From assembly GCF_043197795.1 (NCBI RefSeq), contig NZ_JBICTU010000011.1, positions 177,382 to 241,381 of the forward strand: 64,000 bases of DNA, in the 5' to 3' direction. This DNA is from Sphaerisporangium sp040649355 (lineage in GTDB: Bacteria > Actinomycetota > Actinomycetes > Streptosporangiales > Streptosporangiaceae). Of this stretch, positions 17,523 to 25,703 are shown one piece after another (the stretch's first letter is position 1; each line of letters starts with the position of its first letter). Position numbers and translations under genes: made by a program. Under the pieces are notes generated by a model. The model had not been told where the DNA came from, did no database searches, and worked only from the letters and a program-made list of their open reading frames with translations.

Positions 17523-18176
17523 GTGCGCACGGAACGTCCGACATTGACTGTCAACCATGCCGCTCTTCTTGCCCTCTTCGGGCGGTATCTCATGCCTGAT
17601 TATCGATTGTCTGCTCTTGAGGCGCAGAAGTTGGCCTACTTCCTACAGGAGTGCGGGCAGTCGCTTCGCCTGCGGTTCGCCAAGGGCAAGTACGGTCCAT
17701 ACGCAGAGAACCTGAACCACGCGCTCCAGCAGCTAGAGGCCCACTTCATCCGTGGTTACGGCGACCGGACACAGGATTCCCGGATATACCTCTTGCCAGG
17801 GGCGGCCGAGGAGTCCGACCAGGTCCTCACCCAGGACGATGCGACAGTCGCGAGGGTTGGCAGGGTCGCTCGCCTCATCGAGGGGTTCGAGACTCCATAC
17901 GGCCTCGAACTGCTGGCCATGGTTCACTGGGCGGCCGTCGAGACCGGCGGTACGAACGCCGGCGATCTGAGCACGCACATCCGGGAGTGGTCCGCCCGTA
18001 CGGGGGCTCTGTTCAAGCCGTCGCATGTCAGCGTGGCGTTGGAACGTCTCCGGAAGCTTGATTTTCTACCAGTTCGTGCCGCAGCCTGTAAGGAACATTC
18101 GGTCGAGCGGCAGTCCGCGTTGGGTGGCCCAGCAGCAGATCAGGCGGGCAAGGGCGTCCAGCCCTTGCCCGCCTGA
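17523..18176 (+). pseudogene. Orphan DarG C-terminal domain (macrodomain missing)
   Basis: The 217-residue frame begins RPTLTVNHAALLALFGRYL and contains LEAQKLAYFLQECGQ, RFAKGKYGPYAENLNHALQQ and LIEGFETPYGLELLAMVHW. This is the toxin-contacting C-terminal domain of DarG, the antitoxin of the DarT DNA ADP-ribosyltransferase. Full DarG has an N-terminal macrodomain of ~150 residues; none precedes this frame, since MazF ends 98 bp upstream, and no DarT gene lies nearby. GTG 17523 has a weak GGAGTG site at 17508-17513, so expression as an anti-DarT binding protein is possible. I favour a deletion remnant. Confidence 0.75.
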
Positions 18177-18249
18177 GCCGTGCGATGGGTTCGGTACGGG
18201 CACGTCGGTATTGCAGCCAAGCCCTTGCCGGACGCCGTTTCGGGGGCGT

Positions 18250-18421
18250 GGAACTCGCGTCCGTCTTCCGGTCCATGCCTGGACCCGTGATCCCGATTCG
18301 CTCGATGGGTCGCCGCCGCTCGGCGGGCACGTCGTAACGGTCATGCAGTCCGCGCCGGAACGCGGTGTGCTTGAAGCGGGTGAAGAGGGCGAGGAACTCT
18401 TCGCGTCACGAGTTGGGTCAC
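18250..18421 (-). pseudogene. Possible DUF6879-like remnant with frameshift
   Basis: The minus strand encodes VTQLVT and then, in the next frame, REEFLALFTRFKHTAFR and YDVPAERRRPIERIG. This resembles the N-terminus of the actinobacterial DUF6879 family, which usually accompanies DNA-binding regulators. A stop sits directly before the second frame, so one base is out of register. The rest of 18177-18779 holds no intact gene on either strand. Confidence 0.4.
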
Positions 18422-18779
18422 CGGTGCTCCTGGGCGAGTGCCAGGACGTCCGCAGGGACCTCCACGATCGTCTTGTCGTCCGCGAGGTCGCGCACCGCGG
18501 GCCTCAGGTCTGATCGAGGGATGGGACGACGCGGCCCGCACGCGCTGGACGGTGTGCGGATCGGCGCCGCTCCGCTGGTGGGCGGCAGGCACGGGACGCC
18601 CACCCTCATCGGTCACCCTCACGCGGTGCACTACACCGCCGGGCGAAATAGTGTGCCCATCGTTGCCACTCGAAGGCTAATTGCCCTGGTTTGGCTAAGT
18701 AAGTCGCTATTGATCGTCGGCGGCGACACATAACTGTCCCGGTCCGGCAATCTGGACTACCCGCGATCAGTCCGGGTTC

Positions 18780-21700
18780 ATGGTTGATATGGCCCGGAAA
18801 CACACTCTTACGGCTCCGCTGCTCGTCAAGGCGAAGGCCGCTGTCTCGAAGTTTGGCAAGCATGTCACGCCGAAGTTACAGGGAGACATCGGAGGTCGAG
18901 AAGATCAACTCCGGGCTCCTTTGGAAGCTCTCATCACGGATATGGGAGTCGTTCTGGGGGTGGATGTAGTCATGCTGGGAGAGGCTACGCTCACAACGCT
19001 CGGGGTCCGGCCCGATTACGCGGTGAACGTGGCCGGTGCCCGGGTGGGCTATATCGAGGTCAAGGCTCCCGGCAGAGGGGTTCCGTCCACATGGGGCAAG
19101 CCCAACCCTCACGAAAGGAAACAATGGGCCATACTCCAGCTGTTGCCGAACGTCCTGTACACCGATGGTACGCAATGGGCGCTCTACCGAAGCGGGGAGC
19201 TGGTCGGCCAGGTCGCCCGATTCCATGGAGATCTCAGGAAGGCCGCCGACAAGTTACAACCCGTTGACGGTGAGTTCGTGCGGGTTATCTCGGAGTTCTT
19301 ACTGTGGGAGCCCGAGCCCCCCCGTAGCATCCGGCAGCTTGTCAAAGCCGTCGCCGGCCTGTGCCGGGTACTTCGCGGCGAAGTTCTTGACTCGCTGGAT
19401 CGAGAGAGGCGCGGAGAGGAGCGCGACAAGGTCTTCAGTGAGCTCGCGGATGACTGGGGTCGGCTTCTCTTTCCTGGTCTCGCAGGGGAGAAGTTCGCCG
19501 ATGCCTACGCCCAGACCGTGACGTTCGCCCTTCTGCTCGCCCGAGTAGAGGGCATCGGCTTTCAGGGGTCCCATCTGGCCGACATTGCACGGTTGCTCGG
19601 GAAGAAGCATTCGCTCATGGGCAAGGCCTTGAGCGTGCTGACCGCGGACACGGTGGAAGGGCGTAGCATCGTGGCCACCACGCTGCTGCGGGTCATCGGA
19701 GCGGTCAACTGGGATCAGATCAGCGATGGATCGGCCGACTCCTACCTTCATCTGTATGAGAACTTCCTGGAGCTCTACGATCCAGAGCTTCGGAAGGAAA
19801 GCGGCTCTTACTACACTCCGAACTCAATCGTCTCATTCATGGTTAGATTCACCGACGAGGTGCTTCGCACACGTTTGGGTAAGCCCCGTGGGTTTGCGAC
19901 AGAAGATGTGACGATCGTGGATCCCGCGATGGGAACGGGAACGTTCCTGCTCAACATCATAGACGTGGTGGCGCAGGCTATTGAGGAAGAAGAGGGGCCC
20001 GGGGCCGTTCCCCCTCAGCTTCGTTCGCTTTTCAGCCGTCTCATCGGATTCGAGATGCAAACCGGTCCCTATGCTGTCGCCGAGCTACGAGTTCACCAGG
20101 CGCTGAAGTCACAGTATCGAACGGAGATCCCCGAGAAGGAAGTACGGTTCTACGTCGCTGACACGCTTGATGATCCCTATGTTGAACAGATCGATGTGAT
20201 GTCAGGGTACGGGGCGATCGTGCGCTCGAGGAACGAGGCCAACAAGGTCAAACGGGAGACTCCCGTCCTTGTGGTGATCGGCAATCCGCCCTATGGCGAC
20301 AGGGCTAGGGGACAGGGAGGCTGGATAGATCCCCCCGGAAGGCGGAACGGCAAAGCAAGGGTCCCCCTCGACGCCTTCCGTGCCCCGGATCTCGCCAGAC
20401 ACTCCTTCAAATTGGCCAGCATGTACGTCTACTTCTGGCGCTGGGCCACCTGGAAGGTCTTCGACGCTCATCCGGAGCAGCCAGCCGGAGTCGTCACCCT
20501 CATCACCCCGTCCAGCTATATCGACGGCCCCGGATTCGCCGAGATGCGCAGCTATCTACGCCGGTCGGCCGACGAGGGCTGGATTATCGATCTCTCCCCT
20601 GAACAGCACCAGCCGGACGGCAGCACGCGTGTTTTTCCTGGGGTTCAGCAGAATCTGTGCATCGGTGTATTCGTCCGATATGGTCCCGTCGACCGTAACA
20701 CCCCTGCTCGCGTTCGCTACATGGCAGTCACCGGCCATCGAGAGCAGAAGTTCGCACGGCTGGCATCGGTGAGCATCGACGATTCGTGCTGGAAAGCCTG
20801 CGACACGGGATGGCGTGATCCGTTCACTCCCGCCGCCGGTGACCGGTGGCTGAGTTACCTCGCGCTGACCGATCTGTTCCCGTGGGCTCTGACTGGCATA
20901 ACGCCCAACCGCAACTGGGTACACGCGCCCGACAAGGAAACGCTCAACCGCCGCTGGGCGAGGTTGATCGACGCCGGGCCTGACGAGAAGCGGATCTTGA
21001 TGAAGGAGACGACGGATCGGGACCTCACCGACCTGCCCGGTGCACTGCCCGGGGAACCCCCTCCTGCTCATCCGCTCGACGTCGAAACGTGCAGGAATCC
21101 ACGTACCGAGCCGGTCGCCTTACGCAGCTTCGATCGCCAGCACGTCATCTATGACGCACGCGTGATCGACCGTCCTCGCCCCGCCCTATGGGCCGTCCGC
21201 GGGCAACGTCAGATCTATGCCACTGAACAGCACTCTCAACCGATCACTTCGGGCCCGGCGCTCACCTTCGCCTCTCTGGTGCCCAGCGCGCACCACTACA
21301 ACGGCCGTGGTGGGCGAGTTCTGCCGCTCTACCGTGACGCCCTGGGTCTGCAGCCCAATCTGACGCCAGGGCTTCTCGAATCGATCGGTCTCAGAATCGG
21401 TAAGACCATCAGTGCTGATGACCTGATGGCCTACGTCGCAGCACTGAGCGCGCACCCTTCTTACACAAGCCGGTTCGCGGAGGAACTCAAGAACCCGGGC
21501 CTGCGAATACCGCTCACCGCCGACTCTGAAGCTTGGGACGAGGGGGTTCACATCGGCCGGCGAGTGCTGTGGCTGCACACCTACGGAGAGCGTTGTGCCG
21601 ATGCGGGGGAAGGACGACCCCTTGGTCCACCCAAGTTGCCGCCCGCAGTACGGCCCAAAGCTCGAGTGACTATCCCCTATACCGAGGAGTCGATGCCAGA

Positions 21701-22103
21701 GACGATCTCGTACGACGCGACCACTCGTACCCTGCACGTTGGAGCCGGTGAGATTTCGCCGGTCTCCCCGCAGGTGTGGGATTACGAGATCTCCGGCTGG
21801 AAGGTGGTACGTCGCTGGTTCGGCTACCGCCGCGCCAACCCCGGCGGGAACCGATCATCACCCCTGGACTCCATCAACATCGGTCGCTGGCCTGCGCAGT
21901 TCACCACCGAATTGCTGGAACTCCTCAACGTCTTGAGCCTGTGCGTCGAACTCGAACCGGCACAGGCCGTATTACTTGAGAAGATCTGCGATGGTCCGCT
22001 CATCACGGCCGCCGACCTCGAACAGCGAAAGGTACTGCCCGCTCCCGCCAACGTGAGAAAGGCGCCGCAGGTGGAGGCGGACCACGCCCCGCGACTCTTC
22101 TGA
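18780..22103 (+). CDS. Type IIG (Eco57I-like) single-chain restriction-modification enzyme
   Basis: One 1107-residue chain carries endonuclease and adenine-N6 methyltransferase. The N-terminal PD-(D/E)XK site is D79 (RPDYAV) with E93-V-K95 (YIEVKAPG). A helical connector follows. The methylase core has SGSYYTPNSIVSFMV, motif I D381-PAMGTGTFL and motif IV N502-PPY. The C-terminal ~450 residues (including HHYNGRGGRVLPLY) form the likely target-recognition part. No helicase motifs are present, which separates it from type ISP enzymes. Such enzymes need no separate methylase or specificity gene. ATG 18780 and ATG 18789 are both possible starts; neither has a strong ribosome site. Codon use is a little less GC-rich than in neighbouring catabolic genes, consistent with transfer. 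Confidence 0.92.
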   Translation: MVDMARKHTLTAPLLVKAKAAVSKFGKHVTPKLQGDIGGREDQLRAPLEALITDMGVVLGVDVVMLGEATLTTLGVRPDYAVNVAGARVGYIEVKAPGRGVPSTWGKPNPHERKQWAILQLLPNVLYTDGTQWALYRSGELVGQVARFHGDLRKAADKLQPVDGEFVRVISEFLLWEPEPPRSIRQLVKAVAGLCRVLRGEVLDSLDRERRGEERDKVFSELADDWGRLLFPGLAGEKFADAYAQTVTFALLLARVEGIGFQGSHLADIARLLGKKHSLMGKALSVLTADTVEGRSIVATTLLRVIGAVNWDQISDGSADSYLHLYENFLELYDPELRKESGSYYTPNSIVSFMVRFTDEVLRTRLGKPRGFATEDVTIVDPAMGTGTFLLNIIDVVAQAIEEEEGPGAVPPQLRSLFSRLIGFEMQTGPYAVAELRVHQALKSQYRTEIPEKEVRFYVADTLDDPYVEQIDVMSGYGAIVRSRNEANKVKRETPVLVVIGNPPYGDRARGQGGWIDPPGRRNGKARVPLDAFRAPDLARHSFKLASMYVYFWRWATWKVFDAHPEQPAGVVTLITPSSYIDGPGFAEMRSYLRRSADEGWIIDLSPEQHQPDGSTRVFPGVQQNLCIGVFVRYGPVDRNTPARVRYMAVTGHREQKFARLASVSIDDSCWKACDTGWRDPFTPAAGDRWLSYLALTDLFPWALTGITPNRNWVHAPDKETLNRRWARLIDAGPDEKRILMKETTDRDLTDLPGALPGEPPPAHPLDVETCRNPRTEPVALRSFDRQHVIYDARVIDRPRPALWAVRGQRQIYATEQHSQPITSGPALTFASLVPSAHHYNGRGGRVLPLYRDALGLQPNLTPGLLESIGLRIGKTISADDLMAYVAALSAHPSYTSRFAEELKNPGLRIPLTADSEAWDEGVHIGRRVLWLHTYGERCADAGEGRPLGPPKLPPAVRPKARVTIPYTEESMPETISYDATTRTLHVGAGEISPVSPQVWDYEISGWKVVRRWFGYRRANPGGNRSSPLDSINIGRWPAQFTTELLELLNVLSLCVELEPAQAVLLEKICDGPLITAADLEQRKVLPAPANVRKAPQVEADHAPRLF

Positions 22104-22174
22104 CTCGCGAACGGCAGCTCAAAGTATGGGGTTGGCGCAGTATCGGACTTGGTGAGGCGCATTATTATCGAACC

Positions 22175-22939
22175 TCATTCTCCTTCTTCCAGCAGTTTCG
22201 CGGCGGCTTTGGGATCCATCAGATTGGACCAAGCCTGTTCGGCTCCATAGAGCGGGCGACCAGGTAGTTGCGGTTCGGGGTACCAGCCGTCGCGTTCACA
22301 ACCGGGTACGAGATCGAGGGTGAGATAGGCGATGTTGTCAGGAACGCTGCCGGTGATGCGGACGGCGACGTAGGTCTCGTGCCCATCGTCGGCCCGAACC
22401 TGAATGCCGATCACAAAGGTGGCGTAATCGGCGCTATGCTCGCGGCCGTCCCCGAGTGATGATCTGATCAGACCTCGGATCGTCTGAGCCAGGTGTCGAA
22501 GCAGGCGAGCGCCGGCTTCCATCTGATAACGCTCGTGGTCGTCCTGATTGGGCAGCAGGTGACCGGTGTAGGTGGCACTGGTCAGGGGCTTTGCGTGATC
22601 GGTGTTGTAGCGAGCTCGGGCCGCCTTGCCGTCTTCCTCCAAGGACGCGTAGAAGTCATCGGGTGACCCGTTCTCGCGTACCCCACCGGCGACCAGCCAG
22701 GGCAGGTCCTCTTCGGTCCAGACGGCGCCACGCCACCTTTGAATTTTGACCTTGAAAAGGATCTGGTCATCGATCGCCCGGATGCGCTCGTGCTTGGCGT
22801 GCTCATCGGCGAATTGCTCGGTGGTCTTGTTCAGGAGTGGGTGGGCGATCTCGTCCAGCGGGTCGTCTGCAGGCGGGACCGCGAGCTTCAGATCATCACG
22901 CAAGCAGCGCAAGGTAGGACGCGCTCGGTTCGTCGGCAC
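22175..22939 (-). CDS. Unknown 254-aa protein, partner of an RHH gene (putative toxin)
   Basis: No family is recognised. The protein is soluble, with no membrane segment or signal peptide. It is helix-rich at the start (LRDDLKLAVP...LNKTTEQFADEHAKHERIRAID), has a central Trp/acidic patch (IQRWRGAVWTEEDLPWLV), and a beta-rich C-terminal half (ADYATFVIGIQVRADDGHET, YVAVRITGSVPDNIAYLTLD). It starts 2 bp after the stop of the ribbon-helix-helix gene, the usual antitoxin-then-toxin order. The toxin role is inference from that arrangement and from the operator in front of the pair. It is convergent with the type IIG gene, 71 bp away. Confidence 0.65.
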   Translation of the reverse strand: MPTNRARPTLRCLRDDLKLAVPPADDPLDEIAHPLLNKTTEQFADEHAKHERIRAIDDQILFKVKIQRWRGAVWTEEDLPWLVAGGVRENGSPDDFYASLEEDGKAARARYNTDHAKPLTSATYTGHLLPNQDDHERYQMEAGARLLRHLAQTIRGLIRSSLGDGREHSADYATFVIGIQVRADDGHETYVAVRITGSVPDNIAYLTLDLVPGCERDGWYPEPQLPGRPLYGAEQAWSNLMDPKAAAKLLEEGE

Positions 22940-22941
22940 CT

Positions 22942-23202
22942 TCAGTCGTCCTCGCGTACTCCGCCGAGCTCATCGATGCGCTCAGGGCTCAGACCGGTCA
23001 GCATGGCCAGACGCGACCGGTTGGAGCCGTCCAGTTGAGCCATCGCGCTCAGCATCTTCTGCCGGATCTCCTCACGACGGATCTCCAGGTAGACCCGTAC
23101 GGCCTCGGCCACAAGATCTTTCTTGGTGACGCCGAGGAAATGAGCCCCGTTGGAGATGAGCTGGTCGATTTCTGGATCGACCTTCAACGGCGACAGTGCC
23201 AT
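22942..23202 (-). CDS. Ribbon-helix-helix-like regulator/antitoxin of a two-gene unit
   Basis: Reads MALSPLKVDPEIDQLISNGAHF, LGVTKKDLVAEAVRVYLEIR, REEIRQKMLSAMAQLDGS. That is a short strand followed by two helices in the RHH pattern, then an extra helix and an acidic tail that could bind a partner. I chose the second ATG (23202) because AGGGAGG lies 8 bases before it; an in-frame ATG at 23220 would give 92 residues. A cluster of GGTACC half-sites sits directly upstream, as expected for autorepression. Confidence 0.75.
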   Translation of the reverse strand: MALSPLKVDPEIDQLISNGAHFLGVTKKDLVAEAVRVYLEIRREEIRQKMLSAMAQLDGSNRSRLAMLTGLSPERIDELGGVREDD

Positions 23203-23224
23203 GCTGATCGCCTCCCTCATATTC

Positions 23225-23249
23225 GGTACCTCAGGGTACCTAGGGTACG
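23225..23249. promoter_or_regulatory. Triple GGTACC-type operator upstream of the RHH gene
   Basis: GGTACC (23225-23230), GGTACC (23235-23240) and GGGTAC (23243-23248) lie in phase within 25 bp, about 23 bp upstream of the RHH start. Repeated short palindromic half-sites at this position are typical of RHH antitoxin operators. Confidence 0.6.
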
Positions 23250-23282
23250 ACAGCCGTGTGCACGAGACATCACTTGGGCCTC

Positions 23283-23477
23283 CTACCTGACACGCCCGAG
23301 CCAGGCCACGATGAGGTGGCTACTTGCCTCGGTTCGCCAGATACGTTCGGCCAGTTCATCTGGGCTGCCAACCTCGATAAGGCTTAGATGTTCGTGGTGG
23401 TGGGCGGGTGGGAGCGCCCACCAATGTCCGGTGGTGTTGCCGTACCAAAGAGCCGGTGAACCGCCGTGCCAGTGCAC
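23283..23477 (-). CDS. Small 64-aa hypothetical protein downstream of the HATPase gene
   Basis: Starts at GTG with VHWHGGSPALWYGNTTGHWW, then EHLSLIEVGSPDELAERIW and SSHLIVAWLGRVR. The Trp-rich first half and regular C-terminal helix look like a real folded mini-protein, and similar small genes follow HATPase genes in actinomycetes. The start is uncertain. The ATGA overlap with the HATPase stop at 23524 opens a different frame, so a frameshift or another start is possible. Confidence 0.45.
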   Translation of the reverse strand: MHWHGGSPALWYGNTTGHWWALPPAHHHEHLSLIEVGSPDELAERIWRTEASSHLIVAWLGRVR

Positions 23478-23523
23478 GCACTGTGTCGTGGGCGTGCGGT
23501 GGCGGCGTCGCTGCAGGTCACGA

Positions 23524-24228
23524 TCATAGGTGGGCCCCAGGGGTGTCGGTGGGGGAGAGTTCCGCCCACGTGGTGGTTTTGCGGCGGCCGATGGTGAAGC
23601 CCCAGCACGCCGCCACCGCGTCCACCAGCCGTAGGCCCCGGCCACGAAGATCCAGCTCGTCCAGTGCTCCGGCCCACTCCGGGAGCTCTGCCGCTTCGGC
23701 AGACCGCAGGCATGGGACGCCGTCCGCGCCGTCGTCCTGCACCTCGATACGCACCCGGGTGCCGACGTGCAGGACGTACAGCGTCACTGTGCCGCCTGGC
23801 AGCGACGATCGGGAGTGCTGGACGCTGTTGGAGACCAGCTCGGAGACCACCAGCAGGGCGGACTCCAGGAGCGGATCCCCGGCGAGGAGCTTGCGGACGA
23901 ACGCGCGTGCCGCCCCCACCTGTTCGACGTGGCCGGCGAGGGTGAGGTATCCGGCGACGGTCCACGCGCCCGGCTGCGTGCCGTTCCGGTGCTCGTCGTC
24001 GTGACCGATGGCGCCGTCCACGACGATCACACCCTGCGGGTCCATTCCCGGGCCTGGTACGGCCGCGCTGGGCCGTACCGTTTCGCGGCTGCTCGCCGGT
24101 GGGACGGACTGCGCGGCCGTCCTGTCCGTCTGGGGGACGTCGATGCGGGACACCTCCCGTTCCAGGACCTGAAGCACCCGTGCCCCGGCGCCCAACAACT
24201 CCAACCGCCCAGCCTCTCGCCCCACCAT
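23524..24228 (-). CDS. RsbW-like anti-sigma/regulatory ATP-binding protein (HATPase_c)
   Basis: The C-terminal ~140 residues form a GHKL ATPase of the anti-sigma-factor class. The N box is SELVSNSVQHS, followed by IEVQDDGADG and GRGLRLVDAVA. Such proteins bind ATP and sequester a sigma factor or act as stand-alone kinases of anti-anti-sigma proteins. The N-terminal ~90 residues are variable and without a recognised domain. It is divergent from the XRE regulator, with a 222-bp gap between them that must hold both promoters. No sigma or anti-anti-sigma gene is adjacent, so the partner is unknown. Confidence 0.85.
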   Translation of the reverse strand: MVGREAGRLELLGAGARVLQVLEREVSRIDVPQTDRTAAQSVPPASSRETVRPSAAVPGPGMDPQGVIVVDGAIGHDDEHRNGTQPGAWTVAGYLTLAGHVEQVGAARAFVRKLLAGDPLLESALLVVSELVSNSVQHSRSSLPGGTVTLYVLHVGTRVRIEVQDDGADGVPCLRSAEAAELPEWAGALDELDLRGRGLRLVDAVAACWGFTIGRRKTTTWAELSPTDTPGAHL

Positions 24229-24450
24229 CGACCTCCACAGGCTCCTGCGGCTGCCCTTGCCGCCTCTACGTCGAGACGCGCTGCAACCAGTTGATTACTT
24301 TCTGTTTACGGAGTGTCGCGGAGTGCACGTGCCTCCTGCAAGTGCATCGCGCAAATTCCACAGGATTTTCGTAGCCGAATGTAGGGGCGAGGTGACCGGA
24401 GGTGACGCTAGGGTTCACCGGTGACGTCCCCACGGCCTTCGAGGTGAAGC

Positions 24451-25308
24451 GTGTCCGCAAGTCAAGGGTCAACGGTCCGCCGCCGCCGACTGGGCATCGA
24501 GCTGCGGCGCCTACGGGAGGCCTCGGACAAGACGATCGAGGAAGTTGCACGTCATCTGGAGCGTTCCGCCTCGACCATCAGTCGCATTGAGACCGGGAAG
24601 ACCGTGCCACGGCTTCGAGACGTGCGGGACATGCTTGATATGTACGGAGCCGTAGACGATCAGCGGGAGTTGCTTCTCGCCATGGTGCGAGACGCTCAGC
24701 AGAAGGGGTGGTGGACGGACTACGAGGACGTCCTGCCCGCTGGCTTCGAGACGTACGTGGGACTCGAAGCCGAGGCCGCATCGCTGCGCACCTATCAGAC
24801 CAACCTTGTCCATGGACTCCTGCAGACCGAGGACTACGCGCGTGCTCTTCTTCGTGCTGTCCGGCTCATGGACAGCCAGGAGAACGTGGACCGCCTCGTC
24901 TCCCTACGGATGAGACGTCAGTCGGCCCTTGTGCGGGATCACCCCCTTGAGTTGTGGGCTGTGCTTGACGAGGCTGTTCTGTGCCGTCCCATCGGTGGGC
25001 CCACCGTCATGCGGGCTCAGTTGGAGCGCCTCGTACAGGTTGCCGGCACGCCCACTGTCACCATCCAAATCCTGCCCTTCGCGAAGGGCGCCCATGTTGG
25101 GCTTATCGGCCCGTTCTCGATCATCGAGTTCCCCGACGTAACGGACTCCGATGTCGTTTACGCAGAAAGTCCCGCTGGAAACCTATACGTAGAGAAACCG
25201 AAGGATGTACGGCGTTATACGCTGGTTTTCGACCACCTGCGCGCCGCTGCGCTGCCACCGGATGAATCAGTGGCTCTCCTCGTCGCAGCGATGAAGGCGA
25301 TCGGGTGA
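24451..25308 (+). CDS. XRE-family DNA-binding protein with DUF5753 domain
   Basis: The N-terminal helix-turn-helix (~12-65) reads LGIELRRLREASDKTIEEVA and SASTISRIETGKTVPRLRDV. Residues ~85-280 are the DUF5753 ligand/partner domain (GLEAEAASLRTYQTNLVHGL, QTEDYARALLRA, PTVTIQILPFAKGAH). This family, often paired with a DUF397 gene, is frequent in actinomycetes and linked to developmental control and toxin-antitoxin-like behaviour. GTG 24451 has GAGG at 24441-24444. Its GTGA overlap with an open DUF397 frame shows the two are co-translated. Confidence 0.92.
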   Translation: MSASQGSTVRRRRLGIELRRLREASDKTIEEVARHLERSASTISRIETGKTVPRLRDVRDMLDMYGAVDDQRELLLAMVRDAQQKGWWTDYEDVLPAGFETYVGLEAEAASLRTYQTNLVHGLLQTEDYARALLRAVRLMDSQENVDRLVSLRMRRQSALVRDHPLELWAVLDEAVLCRPIGGPTVMRAQLERLVQVAGTPTVTIQILPFAKGAHVGLIGPFSIIEFPDVTDSDVVYAESPAGNLYVEKPKDVRRYTLVFDHLRAAALPPDESVALLVAAMKAIG

Positions 25309-25334
25309 CTGAGACGGGAAAGGTGGGATCCACG

Positions 25335-25553
25335 ATGGACACATCGCAGCTCCGGTGGCGTAAGAGCACCCGCAGTGCCAACGGGTCGGAGTGCGTCGAG
25401 GTAGCCATGGTGGGCAACGCATCGGACACGGGAGTACAGCCTCCCTTGGTCCTGCTGCGTGACAGCAAGAACCCGTCCGGACCCGTCCTCGCTGTCGCCT
25501 CGGTCCAGTGGCGTGCCTTTATCGGTGGAGTGAAGGAGGGATGGCTCCCGTAG
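25335..25553 (+). CDS. DUF397 protein, partner of the XRE/DUF5753 regulator
   Basis: A 72-residue protein with the hallmark DUF397 sequence MDTSQLRWRKSTRSANGSEC, then VEVA and LLRDSKNPSGPVLAV...WRAFI. I placed the start at ATG 25335, where the family's conserved N-terminus begins and AGGTGGG lies upstream. A GTG at 25305 that overlaps the regulator stop would add ten residues. The biochemical role is unresolved; small partners of this type are thought to bind the XRE protein. Confidence 0.9.
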   Translation: MDTSQLRWRKSTRSANGSECVEVAMVGNASDTGVQPPLVLLRDSKNPSGPVLAVASVQWRAFIGGVKEGWLP

Positions 25554-25633
25554 AGCGGTGGTGGCCGCCGGAGATTTCTTGTCTTGTGAATAGCGCTCAC
25601 AGCTTGGTTGCTGTAGCATCTCGTTCGGCTGAT

Positions 25634-25654
25634 CCGGGCCGCGTGCCGGCCCGG
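25634..25654 (+). terminator. GC hairpin between DUF397 and hsdM
   Basis: CCGGGCC (25634-25640) pairs with GGCCCGG (25648-25654) around a 7-base loop, 80 bp after DUF397 and 50 bp before hsdM. It may end the regulator operon or shape the hsdM leader. Confidence 0.4.
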
Positions 25655-25703
25655 AAGGCGGCAGACTTGCTCTGCCTGAAGTGTCGACGAGAAGGGTCAC
25701 CAC

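Noticed and set aside
18177..18779. Several 60-120 residue frames on both strands
   Set aside because: They change frame within any recognisable stretch; only a weak DUF6879-like remnant could be supported.
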